Shown piece by piece: positions 27,380 through 36,915 of a stretch of DNA of 64,000 bases; within the stretch, counting starts at the first letter, position 1, and every line of letters starts with the position of its first letter. This DNA is from Pseudoalteromonas sp. SMS1 (GTDB taxonomy: Bacteria; Pseudomonadota; Gammaproteobacteria; Enterobacterales; Alteromonadaceae). The position numbers and the translations under genes were made by a program. The stretch lies in assembly GCF_021530565.1 (NCBI RefSeq), contig NZ_JAKGBI010000013.1, forward strand, positions 62,001 to 126,000. Direction: 5' to 3'. The notes below the pieces were generated by a model. The model made no database searches. It saw only the letters and a program-made list of their open reading frames with translations, and was not told where the DNA came from.

Positions 27380-28207
27380 TCATCTGTTTTTTAGTAGCAG
27401 TTTATCTAATATTGCGGTGCTCAATACGCGTTTGAGGTAACCCATAAAGTAAGTGGGAAATGTTACGTAATACCTTGCTTTTGCTTTGGGTGCGTTGATA
27501 GCGTGAATGAGCTTGTCATAAACCGCATCAGGCCCTAGTGTGAACTTCTGTGGGGCTGTTCGTGCTTTGAGCCTGCTTAATTGAGATTGGTATTCTGATT
27601 TATGATAGCTATCGTTAATTTCGATATGGGCCTCAAAAGCAATCCGGGCATTTTTTCTAAACTCAGAGAGAATAGGACCAGGTTCGATTAAGCTGATTTG
27701 GATATTTGTTTCAGCTAACTCCATTCTTAAGGTGTCGGTGAGTCCTTCTAGCGCAAATTTACTTGCGTTATAAGCGCCTCGATAGGGCAGTGCAACTAGG
27801 CCTAACACAGAAGAGTTTTGAATGATTCTTCCTTGACCACATTGTCTCATATGCTTAACTGCCAAGTTGGTCAGTGTGTGCCAACCGAAAAAGTTGACTT
27901 CGAACTGCTTTCTAAGCACGTCAGTAGGCAGATCCTCTACAGCCCCGGGTTGACCATATGCACCGTTGTTGAATAAAACATCGAGCTTATTGTCACACAA
28001 AGCCAAAGCTTGGTTAAAACCTTTCTGTATAGATTGCTCGTTTGATAAATCAAGCAAAACGCATGGGATCTCGAGAGCTTCGAACTGTTGTAAGTGCTCA
28101 GGATTACGGACTGAAGCGATAACTTTGTACCCCTCGCTATGCAGTGTTTTAGCACAATATAACCCTATTCCTGTTGAACAGCCTGTAATTAATATGCTTT
28201 TACTCAT
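27380..28207 (-). CDS. Short-chain dehydrogenase/reductase (SDR)
   Basis: The 275-residue oxidoreductase has the classical SDR cofactor motif TGCSTGIG, the NNGAYG strand and the catalytic YNASK preceded by a serine in NSSVLG. It therefore uses NAD(P)H to reduce or oxidise a carbonyl or alcohol; the substrate is unknown. The C-terminal extension (TFPTYFMGYLKRVLSTAILDKLL) is amphipathic and may associate with membrane. I start it at the ATG of MSKSILITG; an ATG 12 codons upstream lacks a ribosome site. It is divergent from the M14 peptidase. Confidence 0.85.
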   Translation of the reverse strand: MSKSILITGCSTGIGLYCAKTLHSEGYKVIASVRNPEHLQQFEALEIPCVLLDLSNEQSIQKGFNQALALCDNKLDVLFNNGAYGQPGAVEDLPTDVLRKQFEVNFFGWHTLTNLAVKHMRQCGQGRIIQNSSVLGLVALPYRGAYNASKFALEGLTDTLRMELAETNIQISLIEPGPILSEFRKNARIAFEAHIEINDSYHKSEYQSQLSRLKARTAPQKFTLGPDAVYDKLIHAINAPKAKARYYVTFPTYFMGYLKRVLSTAILDKLLLKNR

Positions 28208-28342
28208 TGGTTTAGTTAAATTTTCCTTAGTTTGGCAGCGCATTAGTGCGTTTAACTGTGAATTTTTGTTGAATCACCGCACATTGTAAGCCGTTAAATA
28301 AAATATTGATATAATCAACTTTATACAAAAAAGACACAAAGA

Positions 28343-30139
28343 ATGTTTATGAGTTTAGGTATTGTTCTGCTTTCTGCAACGCTTAATTTGAATAGTCATT
28401 TACCCCCATTACAGCCTTGGCAAGGCGCAAGTTTAAGCCTATTACAGCAGGATGGGCTGTTGACGACAGACTTTGAACTGAGCTCTGGAGAATCGTCACC
28501 CAATTATGAGCAAACCAATGCATTCATGAAACGCTTAGTTGCGGCCAATCCAACCCAATTTCAATCTATCAAAATAGGTGAAAGTGATCAGGGCCGAGAT
28601 ATTAATATGTTATTAGCGGTTGAAGACAGTCAGTTTTCTCCTGCGATGATGAAAAATAACAACAAGCCTACCTTACTTATTCAAGCAGGTATTCATGCCG
28701 GTGAGATAGATGGCAAAGATGCGATGTTTATGTTGCTTAGAGATATCGCGACGGGAAAACGGCGCGATATATTAAGTAAAGTGAATATTCTCTTTATACC
28801 AATATTAAATGTCGATGGACATGAAAGACGCAGTCAATTCAATCGTATTAATCAACGTGGTCCATTGGCAATGGGCTTTAGGACAAACGCGCAGAATTTG
28901 AACCTAAACCGAGACTACACCAAGTTAGACACGCCTGGGGTGAGATCAGTGTTGAAAGTGATCAATGACTTTTCACCGTCTCTATATGTGGATGTTCATG
29001 TAACTGACGGTGCAGATTACCAGTACGATATCACTTATGGGTTTAACCCGAGTTTTGCCAGCGACGCACCAGCCATTGCAAAAGTACTTGAAGAACAATT
29101 TTCCCCGGTTATCAATGATAAGCTGACCAAGCAGGGCCATATTCCGGGTTCGTTAGTGTTTGTCATGAATAAGCGCAATTTAGAACAAGGTTTGGCGGGG
29201 TGGGTGGCGTCACCTAGGTTTTCAAATGGTTGGGGTGACATTAAAGGGCTTCCAACTATTCTAGTAGAAAACCATTCGTTAAAACCTTATAAACAGCGTG
29301 TGTTAGGTACATATGTATTTATAGATGGTGTGATTGATGCGTTATCAAAACAGCATAAAGCGCTGGAGAAAGCTATTGAAACAGAGCGGCATTTCTATCC
29401 AACTGAATTAGTGGTAGAGAGAGGCTATAGCCCAAAACCGGATTATATTAGCTTTAAAGGCATCAAGTATAAGCAGTTTGATAGTGCGCTTTCTGGTCAC
29501 CAAGAGGTTAAATATTTAGGCGAAGCGATTGAATACGACAAGCTACCCATATATTGGCAAAAAGAAATAAAAATGAAGGTACAGGTGCCTCATGCGTTTT
29601 ATATTCCTCCTCAATATGGTGCGATTGTCGAGAAACTGTCACTGCATGGTATCGAAGTAACAAAATTGTTGGAGCCGCAGGATTTAAAAACATTAACGCA
29701 ATTAAAAGTGACAAGTCACGAATTTGCGAAAAAGCCTTTTGAAGGGCGTTTTCGTGTAAGCGCAGAGTTTGAAGAGTTACAGCTTAAAGAGTCGCCAGTA
29801 ACCAAAGGTTGGTACAAAGTGTCTACTCAGCAACCATACTCTGAACTTATAACGCATTTATTGCATCCAGCTGCGCCGGATTCATTTTTTGCGTGGGGAG
29901 ACTTTCTGAGTATTTTTCAGCGCACAGAATATGTTGAAAATTATGCACTTGAGCCATATGCTAGAAAAATGTTAAAAGAGAGTCCTAAGCTTGCGTTAGC
30001 ATTTGACAAACGAATTAGCGAAGACAGCGAATTTGCAAAAAGCGATGAGCAAAGGCTTGAATGGTTGTATGAAAAAACTCCATACTATGATCAAGCATAT
30101 TTGAAATACCCGATTTTAATGTCGTATCAGAGAAATTAG
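28343..30139 (+). CDS. M14-family zinc carboxypeptidase
   Basis: The 598-residue protein has a short N-terminal hydrophobic stretch that may be a signal peptide. The M14 catalytic core shows zinc ligands His118/Glu121 in GIHAGEIDG and His219 in YVDVHVTDG, the substrate-binding NLNRDY region, and a later ILVENHS element. The C-terminal 250 residues are outside the peptidase core and unassigned. M14 enzymes remove C-terminal residues or trim cell-wall peptides. The stop codon is one base before the next gene, so both are probably co-transcribed. Confidence 0.87.
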   Translation: MFMSLGIVLLSATLNLNSHLPPLQPWQGASLSLLQQDGLLTTDFELSSGESSPNYEQTNAFMKRLVAANPTQFQSIKIGESDQGRDINMLLAVEDSQFSPAMMKNNNKPTLLIQAGIHAGEIDGKDAMFMLLRDIATGKRRDILSKVNILFIPILNVDGHERRSQFNRINQRGPLAMGFRTNAQNLNLNRDYTKLDTPGVRSVLKVINDFSPSLYVDVHVTDGADYQYDITYGFNPSFASDAPAIAKVLEEQFSPVINDKLTKQGHIPGSLVFVMNKRNLEQGLAGWVASPRFSNGWGDIKGLPTILVENHSLKPYKQRVLGTYVFIDGVIDALSKQHKALEKAIETERHFYPTELVVERGYSPKPDYISFKGIKYKQFDSALSGHQEVKYLGEAIEYDKLPIYWQKEIKMKVQVPHAFYIPPQYGAIVEKLSLHGIEVTKLLEPQDLKTLTQLKVTSHEFAKKPFEGRFRVSAEFEELQLKESPVTKGWYKVSTQQPYSELITHLLHPAAPDSFFAWGDFLSIFQRTEYVENYALEPYARKMLKESPKLALAFDKRISEDSEFAKSDEQRLEWLYEKTPYYDQAYLKYPILMSYQRN

Positions 30140-30140
30140 A

Positions 30141-30782
30141 ATGAAGGTTTTAACAATACCAGTAACCCCTTTTATGCAAAACTGTCGGGTTATCGCTTGC
30201 GATATAACGGGTAAAGCTGCCATAGTGGATCCTGGTGGTGATGCAGACAAGATTTTATCGGTTATCGAAAGTAATAAGTTAACAATTGAATTTATACTTC
30301 TTACGCACGGGCATTTGGATCATGTTGGTGCTAGTACTGAGTTGGCTGAGGCGTTCGACGTAGAAATTATCGGCCCTCATTTAGAAGATAAGTTCTGGTT
30401 AGACGGTTTACCTATGCAAGCCCAAATGTTTGGGTTTGCGCCGCAACCTGTATTCTATCCTAATAGATGGCTAGAAGAAGGGGATGTGGTCGAGCTAGGT
30501 GAGCTTAGATTGACAGTGAAACACTGTCCAGGACATACGCCTGGACATGTTGTGTTTCATGAGCCTAAAAGTGCGTCAGTGCTTGTTGGAGATGTATTGT
30601 TCAAAGGCTCTGTGGGGCGTACTGATTTTCCAAAGGGAGACGCTGCACAACTTAAGCACGCTATAGAAACCAAGCTTTTTACACTTGACGAAAACACAAG
30701 GGTAATGAGTGGTCACGGAGAAGATACCAGTATCGGGTATGAGAAACGCCACAATCCATTTATGAGTGGTCGTTTTGGATAG
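30141..30782 (+). CDS. Metallo-beta-lactamase-fold hydrolase (glyoxalase II-like, YcbL type)
   Basis: The 213-residue cytosolic enzyme has the metal-binding motif THGHLDHVG, later ligands in CPGHTPGH, the GDVLF aspartate and the terminal SGHGEDT histidine. Length and the early QNCRVIACD segment match the short glyoxalase-II-like YcbL/GloB-related proteins rather than full GloB, as the C-terminal glutathione-binding domain is lacking. A thioester hydrolase is likely. It lies 1 bp after the M14 peptidase gene. Confidence 0.87.
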   Translation: MKVLTIPVTPFMQNCRVIACDITGKAAIVDPGGDADKILSVIESNKLTIEFILLTHGHLDHVGASTELAEAFDVEIIGPHLEDKFWLDGLPMQAQMFGFAPQPVFYPNRWLEEGDVVELGELRLTVKHCPGHTPGHVVFHEPKSASVLVGDVLFKGSVGRTDFPKGDAAQLKHAIETKLFTLDENTRVMSGHGEDTSIGYEKRHNPFMSGRFG

Positions 30783-30830
30783 TAACTGCGTGAATAGCGT
30801 AAAGTTTAACACTAAAATATAAAGATAAAT

Positions 30831-31292
30831 ATGTCATTAAATCAAGTTGATCGTCAGATATTAGCGCTGTTACAGCAGGATGCCAGCCTGTCTACAGCAG
30901 AAATTGCAGACAAAGTCGGATTGTCACAATCCCCCTGTTGGAGACGAATAGCTAAGTTAGAGCAAGATGGGTTTATCAAAGGGAAGGTTGCACTGTTAGA
31001 TGAAAAGCAACTTGGTTTTGATATGCTGGTTTATGCCCACGTGAAGCTGTCTAATCACGGTCGTAATAATCTCGCCGAATTTGAAAAACTGATAATGAGT
31101 TATGATGAGGTTACTGAGTGTTATACGATGGCCGGTACCATGGATTTCATGTTGCGCATTATTTCTAAAGGGATTGAGGGGTATGAGTTATTCGTCCGGG
31201 ACAATCTTCTGAATCTAGAGTACGTTCAAGAGGTCCACTCTAACGTGACTATGACATGTGTAAAGCGCTCAACCGCTTTGCCAATCATTTAG
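30831..31292 (+). CDS. Lrp/AsnC-family transcriptional regulator
   Basis: The 153-residue protein has an AsnC-type winged helix (DRQILALLQQDASLSTAEIA, SQSPCWRRIAKLEQDG) and a C-terminal RAM/AsnC ligand-binding domain with the CYTMAGTMDFMLRI segment. Such regulators bind DNA as octamers and respond to amino acids. It is distinct from the true Lrp encoded near 59.5 kb. It follows the MBL-fold gene by 48 bp and ends at a strong terminator. Confidence 0.92.
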   Translation: MSLNQVDRQILALLQQDASLSTAEIADKVGLSQSPCWRRIAKLEQDGFIKGKVALLDEKQLGFDMLVYAHVKLSNHGRNNLAEFEKLIMSYDEVTECYTMAGTMDFMLRIISKGIEGYELFVRDNLLNLEYVQEVHSNVTMTCVKRSTALPII

Positions 31293-31339
31293 TGTCATAC
31301 AGACATCTCAATTTAAAACTATAATGTATCATGTTTGTT

Positions 31340-31374
31340 AAAAGCGCTGGATTTTGATAGGATCCAGCGCTTTT
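31340..31374 (+). terminator. Rho-independent terminator
   Basis: AAAAGCGCTGGAT and ATCCAGCGCTTTT form a 13-bp perfect stem with a 9-nt loop and end in four T residues, between the AsnC-type regulator and the SulP transporter. Confidence 0.88.
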
Positions 31375-31404
31375 CTGTCGTAGTAAAAAACACTGGGGAT
31401 ATAA

Positions 31405-32961
31405 ATGTTTAATCTTATAGGCAAAGCACCTAGCTCTGCTAAGAACGACGTGCTATCAGGTTTAACCGTTGCGTTGGCACTGGTTCCTGAAGCGGTCGCA
31501 TTCGCGTTTGTTGCACAAGTGGACCCGCTCGTAGGTCTTTATGCAGCGTTCATCGTAGGACTTATCACATCAATTTTCGGTGGTCGTCCGGGTATGATTT
31601 CAGGTGCGACAGGTGCACTTGCAGTAGTGATGGTAAGCCTTGTAGTTGAGCATGGGGTGGAATATCTCTTTGCCACAGTCTTGTTGATGGGTATTTTACA
31701 GATCCTCGCAGGTGTCTTTAAACTGGGCAAGTTCATTAGGATGGTACCTCATCCAGTCATGCTTGGATTTGTTAATGGTCTTGCTATCGTTATTTTCCTA
31801 GCGCAGCTTGGCCAATTTAAAGTCATGGATGAATCCGGCACGCTTCAGTGGATGCAGGGCACTGAGCTGTACATTATGGCTGGCCTTGTGGCTTTAACAA
31901 TGGGAATTATTCATTTTCTACCCAAATTAACGACGGCCATTCCATCTAGCTTGGCTGCTATTTTAGTTGTAACTGGTATTGTGATTGGACTCGATTTAGA
32001 TGCTCGAAATGTACTCGATTACCTAAAAGACATGAGTGGCAATGCAGATGCGACGATTGCAGGCGGTTTCCCAGCTTTCCATATTCCTGAAGTACCTTGG
32101 AATTTAGAAACCTTTAAAATTATTTTCCCTTATGCACTAATTTTGGCTGCAATTGGTCTGATTGAATCACTGCTCACGTTGACACTTATTGACGAAATTA
32201 CAGAAACACGAGGCAATAGTAACCGTGAGTGTGTTGGTCAAGGTGCTGCAAACGTCACGTGTGGTGTATTTGGTGCAATGGGCGGATGTGCGATGATCGG
32301 GCAATCGATGATCAACATTAATTCAGGTGGCCGCAGTCGTTTATCAGGCATCACTGCGGCGTTACTACTACTTGGCTTCATTTTGTTTGCGGCCAGCTTA
32401 ATTGAAATGATCCCGTTGGCGGCACTCGTTGGTGTGATGTTTATGGTTGTGTTGGGTACATTCGAGTGGTCTAGCTTCCGTTTAATGAAGCGCATTCCAA
32501 AAAGTGATGCATTCGTCATTGTATTAGTATCTGGTGTAACGGTGATTACTGATTTAGCGATTGCAGTATGCGTCGGTGTGATCGTGTCAGCACTTGTGTT
32601 TGCTTGGGAGCACGCTAAGCATATTTATACTAACAATTATATCGATGAAGAAGGTTCAAAAGTATACGAGCTTCACGGCCCGCTGTTCTTTGGATCAGTG
32701 AAAAATTTTGCCGAACTCTTTGATGTCGCTAATGATCCTGATGATGTTATTGTGGAGTTTAAGTATAGCCGTGTGGCAGATCACAGTGCAATTGAAGCGA
32801 TTGATGCACTCGCAGAAAAATACACTAAAGCGGGTAAAAAGCTACATTTACGTCACTTGAGTGAAGATTGTAAGCAGTTATTGGACAAAGCATGTGATCT
32901 TGTAGAGATCAATGTAATTGAAGATCCAAAATATAAAGTGGCATCGGATAAACTCGCATAA
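31405..32961 (+). CDS. SulP-family anion transporter with STAS domain
   Basis: The 518-residue membrane protein has the SulP core ([35 protein letters not shown]) of about 14 membrane spans, followed by a C-terminal STAS domain (about 415-510). SulP proteins move sulfate, bicarbonate, C4-dicarboxylates or chloride; marine bacteria often carry bicarbonate-type members. The substrate cannot be decided here. It is a single-gene unit between two terminators, with ATG 31405 preceded by GGGGAT. Confidence 0.9.
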   Translation: MFNLIGKAPSSAKNDVLSGLTVALALVPEAVAFAFVAQVDPLVGLYAAFIVGLITSIFGGRPGMISGATGALAVVMVSLVVEHGVEYLFATVLLMGILQILAGVFKLGKFIRMVPHPVMLGFVNGLAIVIFLAQLGQFKVMDESGTLQWMQGTELYIMAGLVALTMGIIHFLPKLTTAIPSSLAAILVVTGIVIGLDLDARNVLDYLKDMSGNADATIAGGFPAFHIPEVPWNLETFKIIFPYALILAAIGLIESLLTLTLIDEITETRGNSNRECVGQGAANVTCGVFGAMGGCAMIGQSMININSGGRSRLSGITAALLLLGFILFAASLIEMIPLAALVGVMFMVVLGTFEWSSFRLMKRIPKSDAFVIVLVSGVTVITDLAIAVCVGVIVSALVFAWEHAKHIYTNNYIDEEGSKVYELHGPLFFGSVKNFAELFDVANDPDDVIVEFKYSRVADHSAIEAIDALAEKYTKAGKKLHLRHLSEDCKQLLDKACDLVEINVIEDPKYKVASDKLA

Positions 32962-33013
32962 ATAAACTGTCGGTTGCTAAGAGGCGACAATAATTTGTGA
33001 ACTCTTAATCCTT

Positions 33014-33042
33014 AAAGCCCAGCATATTTGCTGGGCTTTTTT
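33014..33042 (+). terminator. Rho-independent terminator of the SulP gene
   Basis: AAAGCCCAGC and GCTGGGCTTT form a 10-bp stem with a 6-nt loop, followed by a T-run. Confidence 0.93.
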
Positions 33043-33057
33043 ATATAAGAATATATC

Positions 33058-33838
33058 TATTCGGTGAACAATCGATTTCTGTCAATACCATGTTCCTGAA
33101 CAAGGATATTGCTAACTTGTATACATTTGACGCCATTATCAAAAAGTGCGCCATTGAAATGTCTTGTTTCCTTATGAAATGGATCAATGGCTTCTTTGGT
33201 GATTTCGATATTGGGCTGTGTGAGTAAGGGGATAACATTATTCCAATCTCACCATTCACTGCATACTCCAAAGAGGGTCACCATTTTAGCTTGAGATTAT
33301 AATCGATGCCCAAATCAAGAAATCTGGCCATAACCTCATTGTCGATGTTGGTTGTGAGGTGAAATAGGCTCTCTTGCTCGTCAGCCAATGTTAGGATTAT
33401 GCTATGTTCAAAGTGGATATTGAGATATTTAATCTTTCTGCCCAAACCATTAGTTTTGAGGTCGCTTTGTATATGACCAGCGATTTTGTAACTTATCCTA
33501 CCTTTAGGCTTAAAGTTATGGCCGGCATCAAGTCGCAATAAGCGTTTGAAGCTATCCAATTGTTCAGCCTTATAAGCAGCGATCAAAGGAGTATGTCCTC
33601 TTAATTCGTTGCGTTGATGTTAGCTTTGTTGTTTCTACTAGGTGCTTTATATCTTAAAGGTCGCCACTGATAATTGCCTTAATTATAGGTTCGTGTTGCT
33701 TATAGCTAGCATAGCCCGACCGGTATTGTTTCCTATTTCAATAAATGCGTACGTTATGATCAGCACAACAAACAAAGTTAACCCTGTTACACTAGTGCCT
33801 AATCAACGAGTAGCCCAATATCGTGTTCTCCTCCAAAT
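33058..33838 (-). pseudogene. Decayed membrane-anchored ankyrin-repeat gene
   Basis: Reading the minus strand in all frames gives fragments of one protein in the right order: a basic stretch and one transmembrane helix (GLTLFVVLIITYAFIEI), ankyrin-like pieces (YKQHEPIIKAIISGDL, then KANINATN, then ELRGHTPLIAAYKAEQ), a 100-codon open segment ending LGIDYNLKLKW, and a tail from DWNNVIPLLTQPNIEI to DRNRLFTE with a stop at 33058. They are separated by at least three stop codons and three frame changes. The longest intact part is 33278-33586. The gene is not functional as read. A GGAGG lies just at its presumed 5' end. Confidence 0.72.
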
Positions 33839-34228
33839 TATTAGCCCTATAATTGGATAAAACTAAGTTGCTGAAGCAACTAACCAAGTTGAAAGTTGTT
33901 CTTCAGAGCATGGTGCGTCGAATAAGAATATAGATAAATAGCAGGTGATGGGGCCAATCTAAAATAGCGAATCCGGAGGCAAGAGATCACAGGTGTGTCC
34001 ATATAGGTGGCTTCGTCTTTACATCAGTTTCCATGCTTTAATTTTATTTATCAAAATAGATGAACTGCTCATAAAATACAGGCCCATTTGTTAATCCTAA
34101 TTGCTAAGCGTGTATGTATCCGTTACGCGTATTGTTAGAATGAAGTGGAAATAGCACTTGAGCAGTTAAGTCATTTATTGAAATTGGCAGCATTATCACG
34201 TTACAACGGCTCTTAGTTTGTTTTACGT
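33839..34228. other. Gene-free stretch between two pseudogenes
   Basis: I see no coding potential, RNA gene or clear hairpin in these 390 bp. They lie between two decayed minus-strand genes and may themselves be eroded coding sequence. Confidence 0.5.
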
Positions 34229-34679
34229 TTACGCGTTTTTTATCCTGTACGCTAAGTCTATCAATACAAGGTCAGTTGCATTCTTATCTGAGCATATTTT
34301 ACGTGCGTTAAAGCGAGCAATATCAGTTGATACCACTGCCGCTTTTCGAGTCGAATTTTTGATGTAAAGAGGGGATGCATCGAAATCCGTTGCGATGCGC
34401 AATACTTCTCAGCGCTTTTGAGTCACTATAATATAAGTTTTGGGATGGCAATCTTCAGTTCAAGGGCGATTAGACTGGCATTAGGTGTGGCGGTAAATGG
34501 ACTTTCCCATAAATGATCTTTTAGAGAACAATGGTGCCTGTTTCACGCTTTTGCCAAGTACCTTCAAAAAGGCATTCCAAATCTTGTTTGTTGGTCCAGT
34601 TAGAGCCAAACATTATAAAATTCGCGCCATAGTCCGGTGAGTAAAAATGGCCGTATTTGGTGTATGCACTAGCATACCG
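34229..34679 (-). pseudogene. Decayed gene of unknown family
   Basis: Three long minus-strand open segments follow each other in shifted frames: about 53 codons at 34521-34679 (with KYGHFYSPDYGANFIMFGSN), about 30 codons ending near 34430 (DHLWESPFTATPNASLIALE), and about 60 codons at 34229-34408 (VLRIATDFDASPLYIKNSTR to DLAYRIKNA). Residue composition is protein-like in each, no start or ribosome site is linked to any, and stops separate them. I do not recognise the family. It is best read as a broken remnant next to the ankyrin pseudogene. Confidence 0.5.
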
Positions 34680-34841
34680 TTACGGATTAGTATTGGTTTT
34701 TTTTCTAAACAAGTGCTACTTTCTCGGTAATTACACAGAAACAAAATTAATATCTTTGGCTCATTTTTATCATATTTTATAGCAAACTAATGTGTGCTTG
34801 ATTAAGGTGGTTTGCAGACAGACAAGAAACAGAGAATTTTC

Positions 34842-35261
34842 ATGAGAAACCCCCTAATTTTCCTCGCATTAAGCGCATCGATTTTTAGCGTTTTTGCTAC
34901 TGCTCAAGAGCATCAGGTCAGTTTTAAAACACTTGTTAAGACGACCAAAAGCTGGGATGGTTCTGAGCTTCCTGCTTATCCAACAGGTACACCTGAAATT
35001 ACAATTTTAGACATTAATATCCCAGCAGGTACCACATTACCATTGCATATACACCCCGTAATCAATGCTGGTGTCGTATTAAAAGGGCAATTGAAAGTGA
35101 CTAAGCCCAATGGTGATGTATTAATGCTTAATGCGGGAGATCCTATTGTAGAGCTTGTAGATAAAGTCCACACCGGTAAAGCATTGGGGGAAGAAGATGT
35201 TCGGATCATCGTATTTTATGCAGGCCAAAAAGATAAAGCCATAACAATTAAAAAAGAGTAA
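34842..35261 (+). CDS. Secreted cupin-domain protein
   Basis: The ATG at 34842 gives a clean signal peptide (FLALSASIFSVFATAQ) and a 139-residue product, so the protein is periplasmic. The mature part is a single small cupin barrel: the first motif is visible as PAGTTLPLHIHPVINAGVVLKG with two histidines and the second as LNAGDPIVELVDKVHTGKAL with another, a metal-binding pattern. Such proteins are often annotated as cupin domain-containing with no known activity. It is convergent with the LysR gene. Confidence 0.83.
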   Translation: MRNPLIFLALSASIFSVFATAQEHQVSFKTLVKTTKSWDGSELPAYPTGTPEITILDINIPAGTTLPLHIHPVINAGVVLKGQLKVTKPNGDVLMLNAGDPIVELVDKVHTGKALGEEDVRIIVFYAGQKDKAITIKKE

Positions 35262-35268
35262 TCGAATG

Positions 35269-35299
35269 GTTGGTTTGCAATTTAAGTTTGCCAACCAAC
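35269..35299. terminator. Hairpin between convergent cupin and lysR genes
   Basis: GTTGGTTTGCAA pairs with TTGCCAACCAAC (one mismatch) over a 7-nt loop, in the 48-bp gap between two convergent genes. There is no strong T-run. It probably serves both sides. Confidence 0.45.
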
Positions 35300-35309
35300 G
35301 CATTAAGTA

Positions 35310-36203
35310 TTACATGGCTAGATGACGGGTATGATCGAGTAAAAAATCAAAAAGGGCTTTGACCTTGGCATTGTCTTTTAAATCCTTATGGTAGGTATAC
35401 CAGAGTGAACCGACAAAGTCGGTTTTAAAAAGGTCACGGTTATTTAGTTTTACAAGGTGATTATGTTTACTGGCTTCTAATTCAGATACTGGCCCAATAC
35501 CCATACCGCATAATACTGCGGATTGTATATCTAAGAATTGATTGCTTGAATATACGATGCTGTCGTTACAAAGCTTTTTTATGACTTCTTTAATGAAAGG
35601 AATATGGTGCTTCGTTTTGTCCGGCATGAGCCAATGATGTTCATTCATGGATGACTCATCCTCGGGTAAACCAAACTCATCCACATAGCTTTGAGTAGCA
35701 TAGTAAGCCATTGTGATTGAAGCAACATGGCGCGCAATAATGTCGGGGTCCTGGGGTTTTGGCCCTGCACGAAGCGCAACGTGCACAGCGCCACTTTGTG
35801 GCGGTATCACTTCGTCAGTCGCAAGCAACTCTATTCTAACCTTTGGGTGTTGCCGTCTAAAGGCATGCATTGCAGGTGCTAAAAGCGCAGAGTACGAAGT
35901 GACAGTTGTGATCCTCACTTTACCACTGAAATCTTGCTGAATACTTTGTAACTTGTCCTCTAATTTACCAAATTGTGAATCGATATCAGGAAGTGCTTCT
36001 TGCATGATGAGACCGGCGTCAGTAAGCCGGTATCCTCTTTGATGACGTATGAATAATTTTACATTGAGCGCATCCTCTAGGCGGTTTATATGTCGCAATA
36101 CAGTCGTGTGATTACACTGTAATATTGTTGCTGCTTTAGCCAAAGAGCCTGCCTTTGCAACGGTATGCGCAACTCGATAATCATCCCAATTTAATTTTTG
36201 CAT
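35310..36203 (-). CDS. LysR-family transcriptional regulator
   Basis: The 297-residue protein has the N-terminal winged helix-turn-helix (HTVAKAGSLAKAATILQCNHTTVLRHINRLED) and a LysR substrate domain (about 90-290). I prefer the ATG of MQKLNWDD; the frame stays open to 36248 without a good ribosome site. It is divergent from the cytochrome b561-yceI pair, with 137 bp between starts, which makes that pair its most likely target. Confidence 0.9.
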   Translation of the reverse strand: MQKLNWDDYRVAHTVAKAGSLAKAATILQCNHTTVLRHINRLEDALNVKLFIRHQRGYRLTDAGLIMQEALPDIDSQFGKLEDKLQSIQQDFSGKVRITTVTSYSALLAPAMHAFRRQHPKVRIELLATDEVIPPQSGAVHVALRAGPKPQDPDIIARHVASITMAYYATQSYVDEFGLPEDESSMNEHHWLMPDKTKHHIPFIKEVIKKLCNDSIVYSSNQFLDIQSAVLCGMGIGPVSELEASKHNHLVKLNNRDLFKTDFVGSLWYTYHKDLKDNAKVKALFDFLLDHTRHLAM

Positions 36204-36340
36204 TGAAGATAAGTTATTCCAATTCGTCTTAATGATAAGTATATACATTTTTGCACAATAGTTTTGTTATTTATGCACTACTTAAGGTTGAAATAAATCG
36301 TTACTCTAGAGACAGGTATCTGATGAGGTAGGAAGCAAAG

Positions 36341-36886
36341 GTGCTCAAAAATACAGAAAAAGGGTATGGCTTAATTGCCATATTTACACATTGGCTAATG
36401 GCATTAGCGATATTTTTCATGTTTGGTCTGGGTCTTTATATGGTGGAGCTCACTTATTATGATCCTTGGTATAAGGGGGCACTCGACTTGCATAAATCCA
36501 TCGGCATCGTGTTGCTGGTGTTATTGCTGTTTAGGTTGATTTGGCGACAGCTAAATGTAAAGCCAGCAGAATTGCCTGGTCCAAAACTGGAACAAGCGGC
36601 TGCCAAAATAGGGCATATTGCACTTTATGCCTTAATGTTTGTCATCATGATAAGTGGTTATCTGATTTCAACGGCAGATGGCAGGCCTATTATGGTATTC
36701 GAGATTTTTGAAGTACCGGCATTGCCATGGTCATTTGAAAATCAAGAGGACATTGTGGGCGACATCCACTTTTGGTTGGCTTGGGTGCTAATGGGCTTCG
36801 TTGCAGGCCATATCGGTGCGGCGATTAAGCACCAATATATAAATAAAGATGGCGGCCTTAGCCGCATGTTAAAAGTAAACAAATAA
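36341..36886 (+). CDS. Cytochrome b561 family protein
   Basis: The 181-residue inner-membrane protein has four transmembrane helices and the heme-ligand histidines of bacterial b561: FTHW near the start, DLHKS, and DIHFWLAW plus AGHIGAAIKH near the end. It probably binds two b hemes and shuttles electrons between quinone and the periplasm. It starts with GTG, preceded by AGGAAG. The yceI gene follows after 29 bp, and this cybB-yceI order is common in gammaproteobacteria. Confidence 0.93.
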   Translation: MLKNTEKGYGLIAIFTHWLMALAIFFMFGLGLYMVELTYYDPWYKGALDLHKSIGIVLLVLLLFRLIWRQLNVKPAELPGPKLEQAAAKIGHIALYALMFVIMISGYLISTADGRPIMVFEIFEVPALPWSFENQEDIVGDIHFWLAWVLMGFVAGHIGAAIKHQYINKDGGLSRMLKVNK

Positions 36887-36915
36887 AACTAATTACGGTA
36901 TCTTGAGAGGAATAT

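Noticed and set aside
33642..33860. A 72-codon plus-strand open frame
   Set aside because: The opposite strand shows better protein-like fragments (a transmembrane helix and ankyrin pieces), so this is a shadow of the pseudogene.
32962..34841. Insertion sequence or prophage remnant as the cause of decay
   Set aside because: I found no transposase or integrase fragments, terminal inverted repeats or target-site duplications.
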